Source: CAIKBL01 sp050247235
Lineage (GTDB): Bacteria; Pseudomonadota; Gammaproteobacteria; Ga0077536
Direction of reading: 5' to 3'
Assembly (NCBI GenBank): GCA_050247235.1
Contig: JBFWUN010000013.1
Location: 1 to 64,000, forward strand
DNA length: 64,000 nucleotides
Of this stretch, positions 9,145 to 17,142 are shown one piece after another. The notes below the pieces were generated by a model that saw nothing but the letters and a program-made list of their open reading frames with translations, had not been told where the DNA came from and searched no databases. The position numbers were made by a program, and so were the translations under genes. Position 1 is the first letter of the stretch. Each line of letters opens with the position of its first letter.

Positions 9145-9489
9145 TCAGCCGCCCGTCGCGAGGCGAAAGAGGCGTGTTGCCCGGCCGCCGGAATAGCAGA
9201 ACGCGAGCACCGGCGCCGGCAGTTCCGCGAGGTGTCGCGCGAACGTTTCGACCGTCTGCGCGGTGATCTCGCTGGGGACAGTCGGCATGTACACGTAGCG
9301 CAGGCCGGCACGCGCCGCTGCCGCCTGCAACGTCGCGCTCGTCGGCTGTTCGTCGCCGCCTTCGCGATCGGGGCGATTGTTGATCACGCTGCGGAAGCCC
9401 GCGGCCGCGATCGCCGCCAGATCCTCCGGTTGCAGCTGCGGCGAGGTCGCGAATGCGGGCGTATGGCGGGTGATATCGGGCGCGTGCAT
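9145..9489 (-). CDS. DUF442/TIGR01244 phosphatase- or rhodanese-like protein (Blh N-domain type)
   Basis: A 114-residue protein matching the DUF442 domain otherwise found at the N-terminus of Blh (beta-lactamase-like hydrolase) proteins. It shows the dual-specificity-phosphatase-like loop: Cys98 in CYSGGRATR (consensus C-x5-R) and the early VINNRPDREGGDE block. In Blh this domain works as a sulfur transferase during hydrogen sulfide detoxification, with the active cysteine carrying persulfide. Here the metallo-beta-lactamase half is a separate divergent gene (10772-11632), so the classical fusion is split. It lies between the SulP permease and the first YeeE/YedE gene with short gaps, clearly one operon. 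Confidence 0.82.
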   Translation of the reverse strand: MHAPDITRHTPAFATSPQLQPEDLAAIAAAGFRSVINNRPDREGGDEQPTSATLQAAAARAGLRYVYMPTVPSEITAQTVETFARHLAELPAPVLAFCYSGGRATRLFRLATGG

Positions 9490-9502
9490 CCGGGCTCCCT
9501 GC

Positions 9503-9919
9503 TCAAGACTGTGGACGGAGAAAATATTCGAACAGCGCCATGCCTGCCAGCATCGCCGTCACGAACACCAGCGCCTCGGTAATCCCCGCGGCGAGCGCGA
9601 CGAGCGCCGGCCCGGGACAGAACCCTCCCAGGCCCCAACCCGCACCGAACAGGACACTGCCGATCACGAGCCGCGGATCGACGCGTGTCGCACGCGGGAC
9701 CTGCATCGGCGCGCCCAGCAGCGACGTCGTCCGTCGGCGCGCCAGCGCGAACGCGACGGCGGACACGCTCATCGCGCCGCCCATGACGAACGCCAGCGAC
9801 GGATCCCAGGTTCCTGTAATGTCCAGGAATGCCACCACCTTCGCGGGATTCGTCATCCCGCCCACGATCAGACCCACGCCAAACAGGAGTCCGACCAACC
9901 ACGCCACGAGAATCTGCAC
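9503..9919 (-). CDS. YeeE/YedE (DUF395) sulfur transporter half, PmpB-type
   Basis: A 138-residue membrane protein with four hydrophobic segments. It carries the family motifs VGGMTNPAKVVAFLDI near the N-terminus and GFCPGPALVAL near residue 100, where the cysteine is thought to conduct thiosulfate or sulfane sulfur. The start is GTG at 9919 preceded by a strong GAGGAGG ribosome site; no ATG serves. It pairs with the next YeeE/YedE gene upstream (stop at 9929, nine bases away). Paired short DUF395 proteins are a hallmark of BigR-controlled sulfide-response operons (pmpAB). Confidence 0.87.
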   Translation of the reverse strand: MQILVAWLVGLLFGVGLIVGGMTNPAKVVAFLDITGTWDPSLAFVMGGAMSVSAVAFALARRRTTSLLGAPMQVPRATRVDPRLVIGSVLFGAGWGLGGFCPGPALVALAAGITEALVFVTAMLAGMALFEYFLRPQS

Positions 9920-9928
9920 GCGACCTCC

Positions 9929-10363
9929 TCAACCTGCGACCAGGTGACGAACGACGTACACCATGGTGAATCCTGCGGCCATGAAGCAGGCCGTGGCCGC
10001 GAGTGACCGCGGCGAGCCGCGGGCGAGGCCACACACACCGTGGCCGCTCGTGCATCCCGAGCCCAGTCGCGTACCGATGCCGACCAGCAGACCCGCGACG
10101 ATCAGCATGGGATAGCCGGCCGTCATTTCGGCGGCCGGCAGTGGCGCCGCAAGGCGATACAGCACCGGCGCCGCCACCATGCCCAGCACGAAGGCGACAC
10201 GCCACGCGACGTCGGCGCGCGCCGGCCGCAGCAGGCCGCCGACGATTCCGCTGATACCGGCGATGCGCCCGTTGAGCAGCACGAACAGCGCCGCCGCGAG
10301 CCCGATCAGCAGGCCGCCCGCGAGTGATGTCCAGGGGGTGAACGATGTCATGTCGACCGTCAT
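9929..10363 (-). CDS. YeeE/YedE (DUF395) sulfur transporter half, PmpA-type
   Basis: A 144-residue membrane protein with four hydrophobic segments and the family motif GSGCTSGHGVCGLARGSPRS at about residues 102-121, which contains the two conserved cysteines. Together with the neighbouring 138-residue protein it makes up one YeeE-like transporter split in two. The start at 10363 is six bases after the repressor stop, so repressor and transporter are cotranscribed; an internal Met at codon 5 (10351) is an alternative start. Expected role: moving sulfane-sulfur compounds across the inner membrane under BigR control. Confidence 0.87.
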   Translation of the reverse strand: MTVDMTSFTPWTSLAGGLLIGLAAALFVLLNGRIAGISGIVGGLLRPARADVAWRVAFVLGMVAAPVLYRLAAPLPAAEMTAGYPMLIVAGLLVGIGTRLGSGCTSGHGVCGLARGSPRSLAATACFMAAGFTMVYVVRHLVAG

Positions 10364-10369
10364 GCGGAC

Positions 10370-10693
10370 CTATCCCTTCCTGCCCTTGCAGAAAATCCCG
10401 TAGAGCGTCTCCAGCAGCGCGAGGATCCGGCGATCGGCCACGCGATAGTAGATGTGCTTGCCTTCGCGCCGCGTGGCCACCACCTTCTCGCTGCGCAACA
10501 CGCCGAGCTGCTGGGAGAGTGTCGGCTGCTGGATGCCGAGCCGCTCCTCGAGGTCGGTGACGCAGCACTCTCCTTGCGACAGCTGGCACAGCAGCAGCAG
10601 CCGATCCTCGTTCGCAAGGACACGCAGGACACCCGACGCCGATGCTGCTGCATTGCGCATTTGACGCATATCAAGATTCGCGGCCTGTTCCAT
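10370..10693 (-). CDS. bigR: ArsR-family persulfide-sensing repressor, BigR/SqrR type
   Basis: A 107-residue winged-helix ArsR repressor. The recognition helix region is QQPTLSQQLGVL, the wing REGKHIYYRV. Cysteines at 43/44 (GECCVTD) and 102 (FCKG) match the positions of the two redox cysteines of BigR and SqrR, which form a tetrasulfide or disulfide bridge when reactive sulfur species rise and so release DNA. Metal-site residues of ArsR/SmtB are not evident. It heads the operon with the YeeE/YedE pair, DUF442 protein and SulP permease, and diverges from the persulfide dioxygenase, with an AT-rich 78-base control region between. Confidence in the sensor type rests on the Cys pair plus context. 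Confidence 0.88.
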   Translation of the reverse strand: MEQAANLDMRQMRNAAASASGVLRVLANEDRLLLLCQLSQGECCVTDLEERLGIQQPTLSQQLGVLRSEKVVATRREGKHIYYRVADRRILALLETLYGIFCKGRKG

Positions 10694-10771
10694 CTCGCTC
10701 TTTACATGCGAATTTTATATTCTATCTTTATATATATTGTTAAGCCCGATTTCAACCTCAGGAGGGATCCC
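10694..10771. promoter_or_regulatory. Divergent AT-rich control region with candidate BigR operator
   Basis: The 78 bases between the repressor and the persulfide dioxygenase are strikingly AT-rich inside a G+C-rich window. GAATTTTATATTC (10710-10722) is an imperfect palindrome and is followed by further TATATA runs to 10738, which fits the AT-rich operators described for BigR. On the plus strand, TTTACA (10701-10706) is a plausible -35 box. AGGAGG at 10760-10765 is the ribosome site of the dioxygenase. One operator here would repress both operons. Confidence 0.6.
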
Positions 10772-11632
10772 ATGGCCGCCCACGTGAATGCTTTCTTCGA
10801 CAAGGCCACCTCGACCTTCACCTATGTCGTTCATGACGGCGACGGCGGGACGGCCGCGATCGTCGACCCGGTCCTGGACTACGACCACAAGTCGGGCCGT
10901 ACACGGACCCACTCCAACGACGCGGTCATCGCGTACGTGCGCGCGCACAATCTCAAGGTCGCCTGGATACTCGAAACCCACGCACACGCGGACCATCTCA
11001 CGGGGGCGGACCAGCTGAAGCAGACCCTCGGCGGCAAGGTCGGGATCGGGCGGCGGATCGACGTCGTGCAGAACACGTTCAAAGGCCTGTTCAACCTGGA
11101 GCCCTCGCTCGCCGTGGATGGCTCACAGTTCGACCATCTGTTCGTCGACGGGGAGACGTTCAAGGTCGGCACGCTGCAAGGCAAGGTCTTCGCGGTTCCA
11201 GGTCATACCCCGGCATGCGTGGCCTACCTCATCGAGGACATGCTGTTCGTCGGCGACACGATATTCATGCCCGACGTCGGAAGTGCCCGGTGCGACTTTC
11301 CAGGCGGCGACGCCCGCACCCTGTACGCGTCGATCCGGCGGCTGCTGGAACTGCCGCCTGGCACGCGCATCATGGTGTGCCACGACTACCCGCCGGCGGG
11401 GCGTGAACCGCGCTACGAGACCTCGGTTGCCGAGGAACGCGCGCACAACATCCACCTGCACGACGGCATCTCGGAAGAGGCCTTCGTACAGATGCGCACC
11501 GCCCGCGACAAGACGCTGGACATGCCACTGCTGATCATCCCTTCCATCCAGGTGAACATCCGCGCGGGCCGGATGCCTCCCCCGGAGAGCAACGGCAAGT
11601 CCTATCTGAAAATCCCGATCGACGCACTCTGA
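10772..11632 (+). CDS. Metallo-beta-lactamase-fold persulfide dioxygenase (ETHE1/Blh-like)
   Basis: A 286-residue protein of the metallo-beta-lactamase fold. The iron-site motif THAHADH (residues 69-75) is complete, followed by GHTPACVAYL, FVGDTIFMPDVGSARCDFPGGD and CHDYPPAGREP, a pattern typical of glutathione persulfide dioxygenases and the MBL half of Blh. These enzymes oxidise GSSH to sulfite plus GSH. The ATG at 10772 has an AGGAGG ribosome site seven bases upstream; the open frame continues 5' across the divergent promoter and is not coding there. It diverges from the bigR-type repressor, so it should be induced by sulfide. Sulfite formed could leave through the SulP carrier of the opposite operon. 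Confidence 0.9.
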   Translation: MAAHVNAFFDKATSTFTYVVHDGDGGTAAIVDPVLDYDHKSGRTRTHSNDAVIAYVRAHNLKVAWILETHAHADHLTGADQLKQTLGGKVGIGRRIDVVQNTFKGLFNLEPSLAVDGSQFDHLFVDGETFKVGTLQGKVFAVPGHTPACVAYLIEDMLFVGDTIFMPDVGSARCDFPGGDARTLYASIRRLLELPPGTRIMVCHDYPPAGREPRYETSVAEERAHNIHLHDGISEEAFVQMRTARDKTLDMPLLIIPSIQVNIRAGRMPPPESNGKSYLKIPIDAL

Positions 11633-11650
11633 CGCGGTCACGGCACCGGT

Positions 11651-11676
11651 CGACGCCTCACAGCACCGAGGCGTCG
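11651..11676. terminator. Stem-loop between convergent genes (weak terminator candidate)
   Basis: CGACGCCTC and GAGGCGTCG form a perfect 9-bp stem around an 8-base loop between the end of the persulfide dioxygenase and the end of the MarR gene, whose stop codon lies inside the loop side. No T run follows on either strand, so if it ends transcription it is not a classical intrinsic terminator. Confidence 0.35.
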
Positions 11677-12110
11677 AGTTCGCCGATCCGCTCCTGCAAT
11701 CGGCCGATCACGGCGTCGAAGCGCGCGAGGTCGGCCGTATCGATCCCCTGTCTCAGCGCGGCCTCGTAACGCCGGGCGAGCGGTACCACCTCCGCATAGA
11801 CCTGGCGCCCGGCGGCCGCGAGTGACAACCGCGAGCGTCTTCGATCCTCGACGTGGAAGCGCCGCGAGATGTAACGCTTTCTGAGCAACCGGGCCACCGC
11901 GCGACTCACGGTCACGCGATCCATCTCGGTCTTGGTGCAGACGAAGTCGGCTGAAACCCCGTCGAACTGCCCGAGCACGGCCATCACGCGCCATTCGGGG
12001 ATCGTCAGGTCGAAGCGGTCGGCATACACGTTCGCGAGTCGACTGCTGATGCGGTTGGCGAGGACCGAGATCCGGTACGGAAGAAACCCCGCGAGATCGA
12101 GCGGCTTCAC
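11658..12110 (-). CDS. MarR-family regulator of the homogentisate genes
   Basis: A 150-residue MarR/winged-helix protein starting with GTG at 12110. The GTG overlaps the TGA of hmgA (GTGA, four bases), so it is translationally coupled to hmgA. The HTH region reads LTIPEWRVMAVLGQFDGV and TEMDRVTVSRAVARLL, followed by the wing DRRRSRLSL. MarR proteins usually repress and are released by an aromatic ligand. Being encoded with hmgA, it is the natural candidate to bind the palindrome at 13435-13450 in the hmgA/FAA-hydrolase divergent region; homogentisate or a related phenolic acid would be the inducer. The longer open frame upstream is antiframe to hmgA and rejected. Confidence 0.85.
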   Translation of the reverse strand: MKPLDLAGFLPYRISVLANRISSRLANVYADRFDLTIPEWRVMAVLGQFDGVSADFVCTKTEMDRVTVSRAVARLLRKRYISRRFHVEDRRRSRLSLAAAGRQVYAEVVPLARRYEAALRQGIDTADLARFDAVIGRLQERIGELDASVL

Positions 12111-13396
12111 GTGCGCGGAAACCGCCGCTCGAGTCCTTGCCAACACGCGAGGTAGTCCGCCTGCAGGGCCGGATGCCCAAGGGCTTCGGCCGTCGGTGTC
12201 ATGAGGTAGCGCGATTCGAACATGAACGCGAGCGTTGCTTCCATGCGGGTCGGCATCAGCGGGACCTCGCTCGCCTTCGCGTAGACCGCCTGCTCCGGTC
12301 CGTGCGCCGAAAAGCTGCTGTGCAGGCTCGCACCCCCGGGTTCGAAGCCGCGTTCCTTGGCATCGTACTGGCCGTAGATGAGTCCCATGAACTCGCTCAT
12401 CACGTTGCGATGGAACCACGGCGGCCGGAACGTGTGCTCGGCAACCATCCACCGCGGCGGAAAAATCACGAAATCCACGTTCGCCACGCCGGGCGTGTCC
12501 GAAGGCGCCGTGAGCACGGTGAAAATCGACGGATCAGGATGGTCGTAGCTCACGGTGTTCATGACGTTGAATGCCTCGAGCGGAAACTTCACCGGGTACG
12601 CGGTGCCGACCCAACCGACGACGTCGAGCGGCGAATGACCGAGTGCCGCGCGGAAGAACGCTCCGCCGAACTTGGCCACGAGCTCGCAAGGTCGCTCGCG
12701 ATCCTCGAACCAGGCCACCGGGGCGAGGAAGTCCCGATCGTTGGCGAAGCCGTCCGAGCCCACCGGACCGCGTTCGGGAAGCCGCATCGCCGCCCCGAAG
12801 TTCTCGCACACGTAGCCCCGGCTGGGGCCATCCGGCAAGTCGACACGGAACTTCATCCCGCGCGGCACCAGCAGCATCTCGCGCGGCGCGACCTCGATCT
12901 GTCCGCATTCCGTGAACACCGCGAGTCGACCCTGCTGCGGCAGGATCAGCAGCTCGCCGTCCGCGTCGTAGAAATAGCGATCCGTCATCGGGCGCGTCGC
13001 CGTGTACACGTGCGCACTCATCCCCGCCTGCATCGCCGCGTGACCACAGGCGACGAGCGTGGTCATGCCGTCGAGGAAGTCACCCTCGGTGTCGATCGGC
13101 CACGGATCCCACCGCAACTGGTTTGGCACCGGGCGCTCCGGGACCAGCGGCGGGGTCCGCCATCGCGGAAAGCTGGTGACCGCGAAGTCACCCTGCAGCA
13201 CCGATGGCCGGATGCGGTAGAACCACGTGCGCCGGTTCTCGCGCCGCGGAGCGGTGAACGCCGTGGCGCTGAACTTCTCCGGGTACAGCCCGAACGGTGT
13301 GCGCTGGGGAGAGAACTGCCCGACCGGCACCGCGCCGGTGATCGCCTCGGTGATGTGTTCATTCGCGAAGCCGCTCAAGTAACGCAAGTCGCCCAT
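12107..13396 (-). CDS. hmgA: Homogentisate 1,2-dioxygenase
   Basis: A 429-residue enzyme of the expected family length, converting homogentisate and O2 to maleylacetoacetate in tyrosine/phenylalanine and phenylacetate-type catabolism. The N-terminus YLSGFANEH is diagnostic. The iron ligands are present: His329 and Glu335 in FHRNVMSEFMGL and His365 in FSAHGPE. The ATG at 13396 follows a GGTGGCGG ribosome site; seven extra in-frame codons upstream are not needed. It is followed by the overlapping marR-type gene and diverges from the fumarylacetoacetate-hydrolase-family gene across a short region with a palindromic operator. No hpd or maleylacetoacetate isomerase gene is in the window. Confidence 0.96.
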   Translation of the reverse strand: MGDLRYLSGFANEHITEAITGAVPVGQFSPQRTPFGLYPEKFSATAFTAPRRENRRTWFYRIRPSVLQGDFAVTSFPRWRTPPLVPERPVPNQLRWDPWPIDTEGDFLDGMTTLVACGHAAMQAGMSAHVYTATRPMTDRYFYDADGELLILPQQGRLAVFTECGQIEVAPREMLLVPRGMKFRVDLPDGPSRGYVCENFGAAMRLPERGPVGSDGFANDRDFLAPVAWFEDRERPCELVAKFGGAFFRAALGHSPLDVVGWVGTAYPVKFPLEAFNVMNTVSYDHPDPSIFTVLTAPSDTPGVANVDFVIFPPRWMVAEHTFRPPWFHRNVMSEFMGLIYGQYDAKERGFEPGGASLHSSFSAHGPEQAVYAKASEVPLMPTRMEATLAFMFESRYLMTPTAEALGHPALQADYLACWQGLERRFPRT

Positions 13397-13434
13397 CGTT
13401 CCGCCACCTTTCCACACCGCTGCCCGACGAGTAT

Positions 13435-13450
13435 AGTTTCACATGCAACT
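13435..13450. promoter_or_regulatory. Palindromic operator between hmgA and the FAA-hydrolase gene (MarR candidate)
   Basis: AGTTTCACATGCAACT is a 16-base inverted repeat with twelve of sixteen positions symmetric (AGTT...CA..TG...AACT). It lies midway in the 97-base divergent region, 39 bases upstream of the hmgA start and 44 bases from the FAA-hydrolase start. A palindrome of this size fits a dimeric MarR regulator, and a marR-type gene is translationally coupled to hmgA. One site could control both divergent units. Confidence 0.55.
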
Positions 13451-13493
13451 AATCACAAACGGGCCGCCGGTGGGCTGTCCCCGAAAGGCCGAG

Positions 13494-14489
13494 ATGAAGC
13501 TCGCGACGCTCAGGAACACCACTCGCGACGGCCGGCTGGTCGTCGTCGACCGCGCGCTCCAGCGCGCGCGCGCGGTACCGGATATCGCGCCGACGCTCCA
13601 GCACGCCCTCGATCACTGGGGGCAGGTCGAGGCCGCGCTGGAATGCGTCTATGCCGACGTGTGCGCGCGGGCACTGCCCGGCGACATTCCGTTCGCGAAC
13701 GCCGCGGTGGCCGCGCCGCTGCCGCGCGCGTACCAGTGGGTCGACGGGAGCGCTTACGTGAACCATGTCGAACTGGTGCGCAAGGCGCGCGGCGCGGAGA
13801 TGCCCGCGAGCTTCTGGACCGATCCGCTGGTTTACCAGGGCGGCTCGGACGACCTGCTCGGTGCCCGCGATCCGATCATCGCCGTCAGCGAGTCCCATGG
13901 CATCGACCTGGAGGCCGAGGTGGCCGTCGTGACCGACGACGTGCCGCTCGGCACGCGCGCCGAGGACGCCGCCGGTCATATCCGGCTGCTGATGCTGGTG
14001 AACGACGTGTCGTTGCGGAACCTCATCCCGGACGAACTCGCCAAGGGGTTCGGCTTCTACCTCGGCAAGCCCGCCAGCGCGTTCTCGCCGGTCGCCATCA
14101 CGCCCGACGAACTGGCGGATGCCTGGCATGAGGGGAAGGTGCATCTGCCCCTCGTCACGCACGTCAACGGGCAATTGTTCGGGGCTCCCGAGTGCGGAGT
14201 CGACATGACATTCAGCTTTCACGACCTGATCGCTCACGTCACCAGGACCCGCCGGCTGACCGCCGGGACGATCGTGGGGTCCGGAACGGTGTCCAATTAC
14301 GACCGCAGCCGCGGCTCGGCGTGTATCGCCGAAAAACGCATGCTGGAAATCCTGGCGGAGGGCCGCGCGCGCAGCGACTTCCTCCGCTTCGGCGATCGCG
14401 TGCGCATCGAAATGTTCGACGCCGCCGGCCGGTCCCTCTTCGGGGCAATTGAGCAGAGCGTCGTGCCGGCGGAGCACGAACCGCGGTGA
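13494..14489 (+). CDS. Fumarylacetoacetate hydrolase-family protein
   Basis: A 331-residue member of the FAA hydrolase family (C-C bond hydrolases/decarboxylases). Metal ligands fit the E-x-x-D-x-E...D pattern (ESHGIDLEAEVAVVTDD), followed by LLMLVNDVSLRN, GKPASAFSPVAITPDEL and the C-terminal GTVSNYDRSRGSACIAE block. This longer type is the one that follows hmgA in many proteobacteria and cleaves fumarylacetoacetate to fumarate and acetoacetate, though a related acylpyruvate hydrolase function (acting on maleylpyruvate-type products) is possible. The ATG at 13494 is chosen because homology starts there (MKLATLRN); upstream frame is promoter. It overlaps the next gene by four bases (GTGA). Confidence 0.87.
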   Translation: MKLATLRNTTRDGRLVVVDRALQRARAVPDIAPTLQHALDHWGQVEAALECVYADVCARALPGDIPFANAAVAAPLPRAYQWVDGSAYVNHVELVRKARGAEMPASFWTDPLVYQGGSDDLLGARDPIIAVSESHGIDLEAEVAVVTDDVPLGTRAEDAAGHIRLLMLVNDVSLRNLIPDELAKGFGFYLGKPASAFSPVAITPDELADAWHEGKVHLPLVTHVNGQLFGAPECGVDMTFSFHDLIAHVTRTRRLTAGTIVGSGTVSNYDRSRGSACIAEKRMLEILAEGRARSDFLRFGDRVRIEMFDAAGRSLFGAIEQSVVPAEHEPR

Positions 14490-16138
14490 CCGACGCGCCG
14501 CAGACGCTCTCGCACGCACGCCACAAGGCGCGCAGCGCACGCCGGCTCTACCCGGTGCTCGCGGCTGCGGAAATCGGGTCCGCGCGCGTGAGACATGTGC
14601 CCGTGGTGATCGTGGGGGCGGGCCCGGTCGCACTCGCGATGGCGGCGGAACTCGCGAACCACCGGGTGCCGGTGGTGCTGCTAGAGAAGGGCCGGACTTC
14701 GAGCGACGGATCGCGTGCCATCTGCTGGTCCAAGCGTTCGCTGGAGATCTGCGATCGCTTCGGCGTCGCCGCGCGGATGATGTCCAAGGGCGTCACGTGG
14801 AATGTGGGCAAGGTGTACACGGGGTCCGCGCCGGACCCGCTGTACACGTTCGACCTGTTGCCGATCAAGGCACAGAAGTTCCCCGCCTTCATCAATCTTC
14901 AGCAGTACCACGCGGAGGAGTACCTGGTTGACGCGCTGGCCGGTCACCCGCTGGTGGAACTGCGCTGGGGACACGAAGTCGTCGCGGTCACCCGGTCGTC
15001 GGCTGGCGTGACGCTGGGGGTGCGCACGGGCGAAGGAGATTTCACGCTCGAGGCTGACTACGTCATCGCGGCGGACGGCTGTCGGAGCACGCTTCGCGGA
15101 CTGCTCGGTCTCGACTTCGAGGGTCGCACCTTCGAAGACAACTTTCTGATCGTCGATGTCCGCATGGACGCGCCGTTCCCGGCAGAACGACGCTTCTACT
15201 TCGATGCGCCGTTCAACGAAGGCCGCACCGCGCTGATGCATCAGCAGCCCGATGGCATCTGGCGCCTGGATTTCCAGCTGGGCTGGGACATCGATCGCGA
15301 CGCAGCCCTCAGCGAGACGAACGTGTCCGCCAAGGTGCGCGCGATGCTCGGCCCCGACCTCCCGTTCGAGTACGAGTGGATCAGTCTCTACACCTTCCAG
15401 TGCCGGCGCATGCGCCGTTTCGTGCACGACCGGGTGATCTTCGTCGGCGACGCCGCGCACCTGGTCTCGCCGTTCGGCGCGCGAGGCGCCAACAGCGGCC
15501 TGCAGGACGTGGACAATCTCGGCTGGAAGCTGGCCAGGGTCCTGCGCGGAGAGGCTCCGCGCGCGCTGCTCGACAGCTACGACGCGGAGCGCGTGTACGG
15601 TGCGGACGAAAACCTTCGGAACTCGACCCGTGCCACCGACTTCATGACGCCGAAGACACCCGCCGCACGTGCGTTTCAGCAGGCCGTGCTCCAGCTGGCC
15701 GAGAAGTGGCCGTTCGCGCGCGCGCTGGTCAACAGCGGGCGTCTTTCCGTGCCGAGCACGCTGCGCCGATCCGCACTGGTCACCGCCGACGAAGCGCCGT
15801 TCGAGACACCAGGGATGTCACCCGGGAGCGTCGTGCTCGACGCCCCTGTACGCTGCGGCGGCCGTGACGGCTGGCTCAGCGAGTTGCTCGGGGGCGACTT
15901 CGTGTGCCTGGTCTTCGGGAGTGCGCCGCCCGCGTTGCCCGGGATCCGCACACTCACGGTCGGAACGGAGATCACCGATCCGGATGGCCTGCTGGCGGCA
16001 CGCTACGATGCCTTGCCGGGCACCACCTACCTCGTCCGTCCGGATCAGCATGTTGCCGCACGCTGGCGCCGGTTCGATACGGACGCAATCCTGCGCGCGT
16101 GGCGCCGCAGTCTCGCGCACGAAACCCCAGCCGGGTGA
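14486..16138 (+). CDS. FAD-dependent aromatic-ring hydroxylase (class A flavin monooxygenase)
   Basis: A 550-residue single-component flavin hydroxylase related to 3-(3-hydroxyphenyl)propionate hydroxylase MhpA and to 3-hydroxyphenylacetate 6-hydroxylase. It carries the FAD motif VVIVGAGPVALAMAAEL (from residue 40; GxGxxA rather than the usual GxGxxG), the NADPH/FAD DG motif AADGCRST (196-203), and the GD motif FVGDAAHLVSPFGARG (319-334). A thioredoxin-like C-terminal extension follows from ~430. It starts at a GTG overlapping the FAA-hydrolase stop, so it belongs to the homogentisate operon. Inference: it may make homogentisate by hydroxylating 3-hydroxyphenylacetate para to the OH; a different phenolic acid is possible. 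Confidence 0.85.
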   Translation: MTDAPQTLSHARHKARSARRLYPVLAAAEIGSARVRHVPVVIVGAGPVALAMAAELANHRVPVVLLEKGRTSSDGSRAICWSKRSLEICDRFGVAARMMSKGVTWNVGKVYTGSAPDPLYTFDLLPIKAQKFPAFINLQQYHAEEYLVDALAGHPLVELRWGHEVVAVTRSSAGVTLGVRTGEGDFTLEADYVIAADGCRSTLRGLLGLDFEGRTFEDNFLIVDVRMDAPFPAERRFYFDAPFNEGRTALMHQQPDGIWRLDFQLGWDIDRDAALSETNVSAKVRAMLGPDLPFEYEWISLYTFQCRRMRRFVHDRVIFVGDAAHLVSPFGARGANSGLQDVDNLGWKLARVLRGEAPRALLDSYDAERVYGADENLRNSTRATDFMTPKTPAARAFQQAVLQLAEKWPFARALVNSGRLSVPSTLRRSALVTADEAPFETPGMSPGSVVLDAPVRCGGRDGWLSELLGGDFVCLVFGSAPPALPGIRTLTVGTEITDPDGLLAARYDALPGTTYLVRPDQHVAARWRRFDTDAILRAWRRSLAHETPAG

Positions 16139-16176
16139 GCCCGCTTCCCGGCGATTCCAAACCAAGGAGAACCCGC

Positions 16177-17130
16177 ATGTCCAAAGCCTTCGCCTCCAAA
16201 GGAGATCTCGCGCCGAAGCAGGTGAGCTTCACGCGCCTGGCCGACAACGCCTACGCGTACACTGCCGAGGGTGACCCCAACACCGGGGTGATTATCGGCG
16301 ACGATTGCGTGATGGTGATTGACGCGCAGGCCACCCCGGTAATGGCCCGCGATGTGATCGCGAAGATCCGAACGGTCACCGACAAGCCGATCAGGCACGT
16401 GGTCCTGTCCCATTACCACGCGGTGCGCGTGCTCGGCGCGAGCGGATACGGCGCGCCGAACGTGATCGCAAGCCAGGACACCTACGATCTCATCGTCGAG
16501 CGCGGCGAGCAGGACTACCAGTCGGAGTTCGAACGCTTCCCGCGCCTGTTCCAGGCGGTTGACTCGATTCCCGGGCTCACGTGGCCGACGATCGTGTTTC
16601 GCGAAGCGCTGACGATGTGGCTCGGCAGGACCGAAGTACAGCTGCTCCAGCTCGGGCGTGGCCACACCAAGGGCGACACGGTGGCCTGGATGCCGAAAGA
16701 GGGCGTGCTGTTCAGCGGTGACCTCGTCGAGTTCGGCGCCACGCCGTACACCGGTGACGCTTACCTGACCGAATGGCCGGCCACCCTGGATCGGATTGCC
16801 GCGCTGCATCCGCGCGCACTGGTACCAGGCCGCGGGAATGCACTGACCACGCCCACGGACGTCGCCGAGTCGTTGCGCGGAACCCGCGCGTTCATCACCC
16901 GGATGTACGAGAGCGTGCGTGCGGCGCGCGCCGCCGGTCGATCGCTGAAGCAGGCCTACGACGAAACGTACGCGGCGCTCAAACCGGACTTCGGCCATTG
17001 GGTCATCTTCGACCACTGCCTGCCCTTCGATGTCTCGCGCGCGTACGACGAGGCCGGCGGCACCCGCGATCCGCGCATCTGGACCGCGGAACGGGACGCT
17101 GAAATGTGGCACGCGATGGCGGCGAACTGA
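16177..17130 (+). CDS. Metallo-beta-lactamase-fold protein with degenerate metal motif
   Basis: A 317-residue protein with the metallo-beta-lactamase fold. The usual HxHxDH is here His79-Tyr-His81-Ala-Val83-Arg84 (LSHYHAVRVLGASG): the Asp and third His are lost. The later GRGHTKGDTVAW and FSGDLVEFGATPY keep a His and Asp. The ATG at 16177 has an AAGGAGA ribosome site. It is the third gene after the FAA hydrolase and flavin hydroxylase, and is followed by a DUF2783 gene 12 bases downstream. The loss of two ligands suggests single-metal chemistry or a non-catalytic role. A hydrolase acting on a ring-cleavage intermediate or lactone would fit the context, but no function is shown. Confidence 0.85.
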   Translation: MSKAFASKGDLAPKQVSFTRLADNAYAYTAEGDPNTGVIIGDDCVMVIDAQATPVMARDVIAKIRTVTDKPIRHVVLSHYHAVRVLGASGYGAPNVIASQDTYDLIVERGEQDYQSEFERFPRLFQAVDSIPGLTWPTIVFREALTMWLGRTEVQLLQLGRGHTKGDTVAWMPKEGVLFSGDLVEFGATPYTGDAYLTEWPATLDRIAALHPRALVPGRGNALTTPTDVAESLRGTRAFITRMYESVRAARAAGRSLKQAYDETYAALKPDFGHWVIFDHCLPFDVSRAYDEAGGTRDPRIWTAERDAEMWHAMAAN

Positions 17131-17142
17131 GTACCGCGCGGC

